64,000 nt of DNA from DATHGT01 sp035317605. Its GTDB lineage: Bacteria > Methylomirabilota > Methylomirabilia > Rokubacteriales > CSP1-6. Below, in pieces: positions 59,452 to 64,000 of the stretch. The notes under the pieces were generated by a model. The model saw only the letters and a list, made by a program, of their open reading frames with translations, had not been told where the DNA came from and ran no database searches. A program made the position numbers and the translations under genes. The DNA lies in contig DATHGT010000364.1 of the NCBI GenBank assembly GCA_035317605.1, forward strand, positions 1 through 64,000, written 5' to 3'. Each line of letters starts with the position of its first letter. Positions within the stretch are counted from its first letter, which is position 1.

Positions 59452-60480
59452 CTAGGCCACCTTCCAGCGCAGGGTCGCGTCCACGCGACCCGAGGTGAGA
59501 AGCCCTTTCAGATGGTCAATCCGCTTGAACCGCGGTCCCTCGTAGTCTTCGAGCGCGAGCCCGCCGCTTCGGTACGCGGCGTAGAGCTCCTCGGCGCCAC
59601 GGCGGGCATTCCACTGAGGCTTGAACTCGGGCAGCAGACGGTGGATCTTGCCGAAATCCACCCGGTAGCACCGCGGGTCGGGCCCACCGTCCTCCGCGTA
59701 GTCGATGCGCGAGCCGGGGACGACGTCGCGAACGATCTCGGCCAGCTCGCGGATCCGATAGTTCTCCTCGCTCTGGCCGACGTTGAGGGCCTGATTGTGG
59801 ACGATCTCGCGGGGGGCGGACAGCGCCGCGAGGAACGCCCGCGCGATGTCTTCGATGTGCACGATGGGACGCCACGGGCTCCCGTCGCTCTTGACGTGCA
59901 CCCGGCCCGTGGTGAACGCCCAGGCCACGAGGTTGTTCAGCACGAGATCGAACCGGAGCCGCGGCGACACCCCGTAGGCCGTGGCGTTGCGCAGGAACGT
60001 CGGGCTGAAGTCGTCGTTGGCCAGTCGCGCGGCATCCCCCTCCACGCGGACCTTGGAGATCGCGTACGCGGTGATCGGGCTCAGCGCGGCGGTCTCGTCC
60101 ACGAGCTTGTCGCCGGCCGCGCCATAGCTGCTGCACGAAGACGAATAGAGGAAGCGCGACACGCCGGCGTCCCGCGCGAGCTGGGCCAAATGAACTGACG
60201 CGACGTGGTTGATGTCGTACGTGAGCTGCGGGTTCAGGTCTCCCAGCGGATCGTTCGACAGCGCCGCCAGGTGGATGACCGCCTCGAATCCTTCCAGGTG
60301 TGCCCGCGTGATGTCCCGAAGGTCCAGACATAGCTCCGGAACATCCTGAATGCCCGACGTGAACGTCGACTGCCGGAAGAGATCACTGTCGAGACCGACG
60401 ACGTCATGTCCGGCGCCGAGCAGCATCGGCACCATCACGGTCCCGATGTACCCCTTGTGTCCGGTGACTAGGATGCGCAT
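59452..60480 (-). CDS. NAD-dependent epimerase/dehydratase
   Basis: A 342-residue extended SDR with the GxxGxxG motif TGHKGYIG at residues 6-13 and the active-site SSSCSSYG with YAISK near residue 145. The typical LRNATAYGVSPRLRFDLV and the GSPWRPIVHIEDIARAFL segments follow. It either epimerises or reduces the keto group of the nucleotide deoxysugar made by the preceding genes. It lies 1 base before the methyltransferase gene. The exact step is uncertain. Confidence 0.92.
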   Translation of the reverse strand: MRILVTGHKGYIGTVMVPMLLGAGHDVVGLDSDLFRQSTFTSGIQDVPELCLDLRDITRAHLEGFEAVIHLAALSNDPLGDLNPQLTYDINHVASVHLAQLARDAGVSRFLYSSSCSSYGAAGDKLVDETAALSPITAYAISKVRVEGDAARLANDDFSPTFLRNATAYGVSPRLRFDLVLNNLVAWAFTTGRVHVKSDGSPWRPIVHIEDIARAFLAALSAPREIVHNQALNVGQSEENYRIRELAEIVRDVVPGSRIDYAEDGGPDPRCYRVDFGKIHRLLPEFKPQWNARRGAEELYAAYRSGGLALEDYEGPRFKRIDHLKGLLTSGRVDATLRWKVA

Positions 60481-60511
60481 GATCCAAACCCCGCCAAATC
60501 CAGAAAAGCGT

Positions 60512-61540
60512 TCACGATCGCACCTGGGCCCGGTCGAGCTCGACGAGTCGTCCGCGCTCGGCCAGCGATTGGGTCGCCGCTTCGAGGATGCCCACGATCC
60601 GAAGCCCGGCCTCGCCGTCGGTGATCACGGGCGCCCGGTCTTCGATGCAACGGATGAAGTGCTGGGCCTCCGTCTTCAGGGCTTCCGTCATGTCGAGTTG
60701 GGGAGCCCACATGTCACCGGTCCGGTAGCTGATGAGGAGCCGGTAGAGGTTCTCCGCGGTGTTCGCGAGCTGGATCCCCTTGTCGTACACCTTGACCTTC
60801 TCGCTCGGCTCCAGATCGTCGTAGACGACCATGCGCCGGCTGCCGCCGATGAGCGTGCGCCGCACCTTGACCGGGGCCAGCCAGTTGACGTTGATGTGGG
60901 CGATCAGGTTCGTCTCGAAGAACAGGGTCAGGTAGGCGATGTTCGCGGGCTGGCCCGGCACATGGCTCATGCCGGTCGCGGCGACGGCGTACGGCTTGGG
61001 ACCGAGGACGTAATCCATGATGGCGAGGTCGTGCACTGCGAGGTCCCAGACCACGTTGACGTCGTGCTGGAACAGTCCCAGGTTCACGCGTACGGAGTCG
61101 TAGTAGTTGATCTGGCCCAACGCGTTGCTGGCGATGAGCTCCTGGATCCGTCGCACCGCCCCGGTGTACACGAAGGTGTGATCCACCATGAGGACGCAGC
61201 GCCGCCGATCCGCCTCGTCGATGAGCCGGAAGGCCTCTTCGGAGGTCGCCGTCATCGGCTTCTCCACGAGCACGTGCTTGCCGGCCTGCAGGGCCTGCAG
61301 GGCGAACTCACCGTGGGTCGAAACCGGGGTCGCGATCACGATGGCGTCGACCGCCGGATCGTCGAGGAGATCCCGGTAATCGCTCGTGGTTTCGATGGTG
61401 GGATAGCGTTTCCGGGCCAGGGCCAGCCGGTCGGATCGCAGGTCGCAGACCTTGACGACACGCGCGTCGGCCACTTCGTTGAAGTTGCGGACGAGATTCG
61501 GACCCCAGTATCCGTAGCCGACCACGCCGACGCCGATCAC
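60512..61540 (-). CDS. Gfo/Idh/MocA-family oxidoreductase (WlbA/WbpB-like)
   Basis: A 342-residue NAD(P)-dependent oxidoreductase. The nucleotide fold starts GVGVVGYGYWGPNLVRNF, followed by VIATPVSTHGEFALQALQAG and the catalytic HVLVEKPMTATS, with the conserved EKP. The C-terminal fold has WDLAVHDLAIMDYVLG. Together with the acyltransferase just upstream and the aminotransferase at 50493 it matches the three-gene set that makes UDP-2,3-diacetamido sugar derivatives in other bacteria. GTG 61540 overlaps the acyltransferase stop and has a GGAGG binding site. Confidence 0.92.
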   Translation of the reverse strand: MIGVGVVGYGYWGPNLVRNFNEVADARVVKVCDLRSDRLALARKRYPTIETTSDYRDLLDDPAVDAIVIATPVSTHGEFALQALQAGKHVLVEKPMTATSEEAFRLIDEADRRRCVLMVDHTFVYTGAVRRIQELIASNALGQINYYDSVRVNLGLFQHDVNVVWDLAVHDLAIMDYVLGPKPYAVAATGMSHVPGQPANIAYLTLFFETNLIAHINVNWLAPVKVRRTLIGGSRRMVVYDDLEPSEKVKVYDKGIQLANTAENLYRLLISYRTGDMWAPQLDMTEALKTEAQHFIRCIEDRAPVITDGEAGLRIVGILEAATQSLAERGRLVELDRAQVRS

Positions 61541-62022
61541 CCTCGGTCCTCCGTGGCCCGCACATCGGCCATGCAACGCGCCGGCACGCCGTAGACGAGG
61601 CCGAAATCGGGCACGTCGTGGGTGACGACCGCCCCCGCCCCCACCAGCGCGCCCTCGCCGATGGTCCTCCCGCACAGGACCACCACGCCCGATCCGATCG
61701 AGGCGCCTCGCTTCACCAGCGTGGGCACGACCGTCCAGTCGTCTTCGCTCTGCGGGTGTCCATTGCTGGTCGCTCTCGGATAGCGATCGTTGGTGAACAT
61801 GACGCCGTGCCCGATGAACACTTCGTCCTCGATCGTGACGCCCTCGCAGACGAACGTGTGCGACGAGATCTTGCAGCGGTCGCCGACGGAGGCGCGTTTC
61901 TGGATTTCGACGAAGCTCCCGATCTTCGTGTCGTCACCGATCGAACATCCATAGAGATTCACGAGGTCGGGGCGTGGGATCTTGACTCGCTGCCCGAGCT
62001 TAACGTCCGCGCTGATCGGCAT
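61537..62022 (-). CDS. left-handed beta-helix acyltransferase (WlbB/WbpD-like)
   Basis: A 161-residue hexapeptide-repeat acyltransferase. Repeats such as IGDDTKIGSFVEIQ, VGDRCKISSHTFV, IEDEVFIGHGVMFTND and IGSGVVVLCGRTIGEGALVGAG form the left-handed helix. It matches the N-acetyltransferases (WlbB, WbpD) that act after a Gfo/Idh oxidoreductase and aminotransferase. I place the start at ATG 62022 (residue start MPISADVKLGQRV), with a GGAGG site nine bases upstream; the open frame continues to 62127 without homology. Confidence 0.9.
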   Translation of the reverse strand: MPISADVKLGQRVKIPRPDLVNLYGCSIGDDTKIGSFVEIQKRASVGDRCKISSHTFVCEGVTIEDEVFIGHGVMFTNDRYPRATSNGHPQSEDDWTVVPTLVKRGASIGSGVVVLCGRTIGEGALVGAGAVVTHDVPDFGLVYGVPARCMADVRATEDRG

Positions 62023-62110
62023 AACCTTGCCTCCGCCGGCGCCCGCCGGCTCTGGAGAATCCGAACGATGGAGTGAGGGGGACCCAAGGGGCAATGGGAC
62101 GGCAACGCAT

Positions 62111-63271
62111 TCAGTACGCTCCGCCACCGAACAACACCGCCCGCGGCGTCTGCAGGAGGATCTTGAGGTCGAGCTGCACCGACCACATCCGCGCGTACTC
62201 GAGATCGAGACGCACCATGTCGTCGAAACAGACCTTGCTTCGGCCCTTCACCTGCCACAGGCCGGTGATGCCGGGCTTGACTTCCATGAGCCGCCGGCGA
62301 TGCCAGATGTCGTAGGCCTCGATCTCGTACGGGATCGGGGGCCGCGGACCCACCAGCGACATTTCCCCGCGCAGCACGTTGAGGAATTGCGGAAGCTCAT
62401 CCAGGCTGGTTCGCCGGAGAAACCGCCCGACCCTCGTCACTCGTGGATCATCGGTGATCTTGTAGGGAAGGTGCCCGTTCGAGCCGGCACCGGACGCCTG
62501 CGCCGATCCCTCGATGTACCGCGTGACGAACTCGCGGTGGCGCTGAGGATCACTCTCGGCGTGCATGGAGCGGAACTTCAAGAACGTGAACGGGACACCA
62601 TACCGACCGAGCCGCTGTTGGCGAAAGAAGATCGGCCCCGGCGACGTGAGCCTGATGGCGGCGGCGATGACCAGGAAACACGGGGAAAAGAGCAATAAGG
62701 CCATGGCGCTGCCGAAGAGATCGATGCCGCGCTTCACCGCCCGCGAGACCTTTTTCTCCGCGTCGCGCTGAGTGAGATCCGGATACATCGTCGGCTCTCC
62801 GCGATCGGGCAGTGCGTCGTCGGGAAACCAATGAAACGAGAGGCCCAGATGCTGTCGTTCCTCCGGCGTCAGGACCGACTCCAGCGCCGCGGACAGCCGT
62901 CCCCGGAGAATGGGGAGGGCCAATCGGTCGTCGGCGTCCCCGAGCTCCGTGAAAATCACGCCCAGAATTCCGTTCGCCGCGTACCATCCCGCGATGTCGG
63001 TCTCCCGGATCCGGGCCAGGACCGCGGTGACCGTCTTGCTCCGGGGTCGCTCGCCGTTTCCGTTCTCGGCCTGAGTTCCGAAATCGATCAGCATGAGCAG
63101 AAATCGCTTGCCCGAGCGTTCCGCGCGCTTCCGCTCGAGACTCAGCGCCCGCAGAAATAGAGGTTCGGGCAGGAGCTCGCTCGGCCGAGTCGAAAATCCC
63201 TGCCCCGAGAGCACGCGCGGCCCGTCCGGCGAATTCTGCAGCGTGCGCGAAAAGAAAAATTTTCGAGCCAT
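62111..63271 (-). CDS. polyprenyl-phosphate sugar transferase fused to a degenerate GGDEF-like domain
   Basis: A 386-residue protein. Residues 180-386 are the bacterial sugar transferase (WcaJ/WbaP/PglC) domain, with FLKFRSMHAESD, DDPRVTRVGRFLRRTSLDEL and EVKPGITGLWQVKGRS. It moves a sugar-1-phosphate to undecaprenyl phosphate and so starts the repeat unit. Residues 30-150 follow the layout of a GGDEF domain (LFLRALSLERKRAERSGKRFLLMLID, DIAGWYAANGILGVIFTEL, HLGLSFHWFPDD), but the GGDEF signature is lost. The usual fused parts are a membrane domain; here that is replaced. The start ATG 63271 lies five bases after the NusG-like gene stop. Confidence 0.9.
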   Translation of the reverse strand: MARKFFFSRTLQNSPDGPRVLSGQGFSTRPSELLPEPLFLRALSLERKRAERSGKRFLLMLIDFGTQAENGNGERPRSKTVTAVLARIRETDIAGWYAANGILGVIFTELGDADDRLALPILRGRLSAALESVLTPEERQHLGLSFHWFPDDALPDRGEPTMYPDLTQRDAEKKVSRAVKRGIDLFGSAMALLLFSPCFLVIAAAIRLTSPGPIFFRQQRLGRYGVPFTFLKFRSMHAESDPQRHREFVTRYIEGSAQASGAGSNGHLPYKITDDPRVTRVGRFLRRTSLDELPQFLNVLRGEMSLVGPRPPIPYEIEAYDIWHRRRLMEVKPGITGLWQVKGRSKVCFDDMVRLDLEYARMWSVQLDLKILLQTPRAVLFGGGAY

Positions 63272-63276
63272 GACCG

Positions 63277-63849
63277 TTACGCCGCCTCGAGCACGGTGCA
63301 ATCGAGATGAACGGCCACACTCCGTCGAAGGAGCTCGACGGATACCACCAACAGACCCTTCTTGGGACTGCTCCTGACCACGATCCCCTCGACATCGGCC
63401 AGCGGGCCGCGCGTCACGCGCACCCGTTGCCCCGCGCAGAGGTAGGGGTGCGGCAGTACGGGAACGCCGCTCGAGCTGATTCGCTGGATGGCCTCGATTT
63501 CCGCGTCGGGGACCACGGCCAGTCGGTCCCAGCGCTCGCCGAGCACGCGGACGAGGCCGCGCGCCTTGCACACCTCGAGATAGCTCGTCTTGTCGATGGC
63601 ATGGCGGAGAAACACGTAACCGCTGAACAGAGGCAGGCGGGCGAGACGTCGGACGCCGCCGCGCCGAGACCACGACTGCACCGTAGGCAGGAACGGGGCA
63701 AAGCCGTGGGCGGCGAGCTGATCATGGACCGCCTGCTCGCAATTGCTCCGTGTCCAGAGCACGTGCCAGCGATCCGTCTTCGATTCCGCAGCCGCTTCTG
63801 CCAAGGCTTCGCCCCCTTTGATCTCTCCCCGGTTGCCCGGGCCGACCAA
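63277..63849 (-). CDS. NusG-family antiterminator (RfaH/LoaP/UpxY-like)
   Basis: A 190-residue NusG paralogue. The N-terminal NGN domain has WHVLWTRSNCEQAVHDQLAAHG and GYVFLRHAIDKTSYL, and the KOW domain has GQRVRVTRGPLADVEGIVVRS. Such dedicated NusG-like proteins at the head of polysaccharide operons keep RNA polymerase elongating through the long transcription unit. Its place as the first gene of about thirty same-strand genes fits this role. A recruitment site (ops-like) should be in the leader RNA, upstream of 63849. Confidence 0.9.
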   Translation of the reverse strand: MVGPGNRGEIKGGEALAEAAAESKTDRWHVLWTRSNCEQAVHDQLAAHGFAPFLPTVQSWSRRGGVRRLARLPLFSGYVFLRHAIDKTSYLEVCKARGLVRVLGERWDRLAVVPDAEIEAIQRISSSGVPVLPHPYLCAGQRVRVTRGPLADVEGIVVRSSPKKGLLVVSVELLRRSVAVHLDCTVLEAA

Positions 63850-64000
63850 TCACCGCATTCATATGCTGCGCAGCCCGACATCCGAGCTACGCCTGCCCGC
63901 TCCGCCGCCTGTATCACCCAGGTGTCAGCGGAGGGCAGTCCGTCTCCTGCGCTTCTCATTTCGGTTCGTGAAGAAGCCCCAGGCCGAGCGACGACGCCCC
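63850..64000 (-). promoter_or_regulatory. leader of the polysaccharide locus, candidate antitermination site
   Basis: This 151-base stretch precedes the NusG-like gene on its strand and runs off the window. No clear promoter is seen. On the minus strand it contains GGCGTAGC, which resembles part of the ops element but has only part of the consensus, so the call is tentative. The true transcription start may lie outside the window. Confidence 0.25.

Noticed and set aside
63870..63930. An ops/JUMPstart element before the NusG-like gene
   Set aside because: Only part of the ops consensus is present, and the leader is cut by the window edge. I keep it as a tentative note, not a call.
1..64000. 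CRISPR array, tRNA, rRNA, insertion sequence or prophage
   Set aside because: No regularly spaced repeats, no cloverleaf or rRNA-like sequence that I could recognise, and no transposase, integrase or phage structural gene among the frames. A tRNA search program would be needed to be certain about tRNA.

Overview
The window is GC-rich (about two-thirds G+C by eye) bacterial chromosome, densely packed. Many start codons are GTG, and at least seventeen gene pairs overlap by four bases (ATGA or GTGA). The mix of a truncated Sox sulfur-oxidation cluster, hydantoinase-type and molybdenum hydroxylase-type genes, Rieske oxygenases and an enormous exopolysaccharide locus fits a soil or groundwater bacterium of the Rokubacteria/Methylomirabilota kind. 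That assignment is inference from gene content; no rRNA, tRNA or marker gene is present. I saw no CRISPR array, insertion sequence or prophage.

Region 1 (1-5357, minus strand) is a catabolic operon: hyuA-hyuB (hydantoinase/oxoprolinase family), an SDR dehydrogenase, a small lipoprotein, and the start of a CoxM-like FAD subunit that runs off the window. Region 2 (5436-12709, plus strand) is a sulfur-oxidation cluster: a hybrid histidine kinase, a YeeE-type thiosulfate permease, soxY, soxZ, a single gene fusing SoxX to SoxA, and soxB. No soxCD is seen. Two nearly identical 132-bp palindromes in opposite orientation bracket soxB. Region 3 (12856-23728) holds a MoaD-like/BNR-repeat pair, an MFS transporter with a DoxX protein, a DUF2231-Rieske fusion, and an aromatic-ring dioxygenase operon with alpha and beta subunits, a dihydrodiol dehydrogenase, two small unknown proteins and a collapsed alpha-beta pseudogene. 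It ends with a nitroreductase and a small membrane protein.

Region 4 (23959-32163) is a regulatory and export block: an ExeA-like ATPase, a Wza-like export protein, two sigma-54 AAA+ activators without a recognisable sensor domain, a receiver-only protein, a degenerate GGDEF-like protein, a LuxR-type regulator, and a secreted parallel beta-helix protein. Two good sigma-54 (-24/-12) sequences precede the receiver gene and the beta-helix gene.

Region 5 (32198-63849, minus strand) is one exopolysaccharide locus of about thirty genes. It is headed by a NusG-like antiterminator and a sugar-phosphate transferase with a degenerate GGDEF-like N-terminus. It carries modules for an acetamido/diamino sugar (oxidoreductase, acyltransferase, aminotransferase) and for a C-methylated deoxysugar (nucleotidyltransferase, 3,5-epimerase, C-methyltransferase, epimerase, SDR). 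It also has a carbamoyltransferase-SxtJ-DUF5989 trio, deacetylases, five glycosyltransferases, two flippases, an O-antigen ligase/polymerase-like protein and several decorating enzymes. The likely logic is that sigma-54 regulators and a NusG-like factor switch on a decorated surface polysaccharide that is exported through Wza and the ATPase of region 4. The beta-helix protein may act on it, but no experiment is implied.
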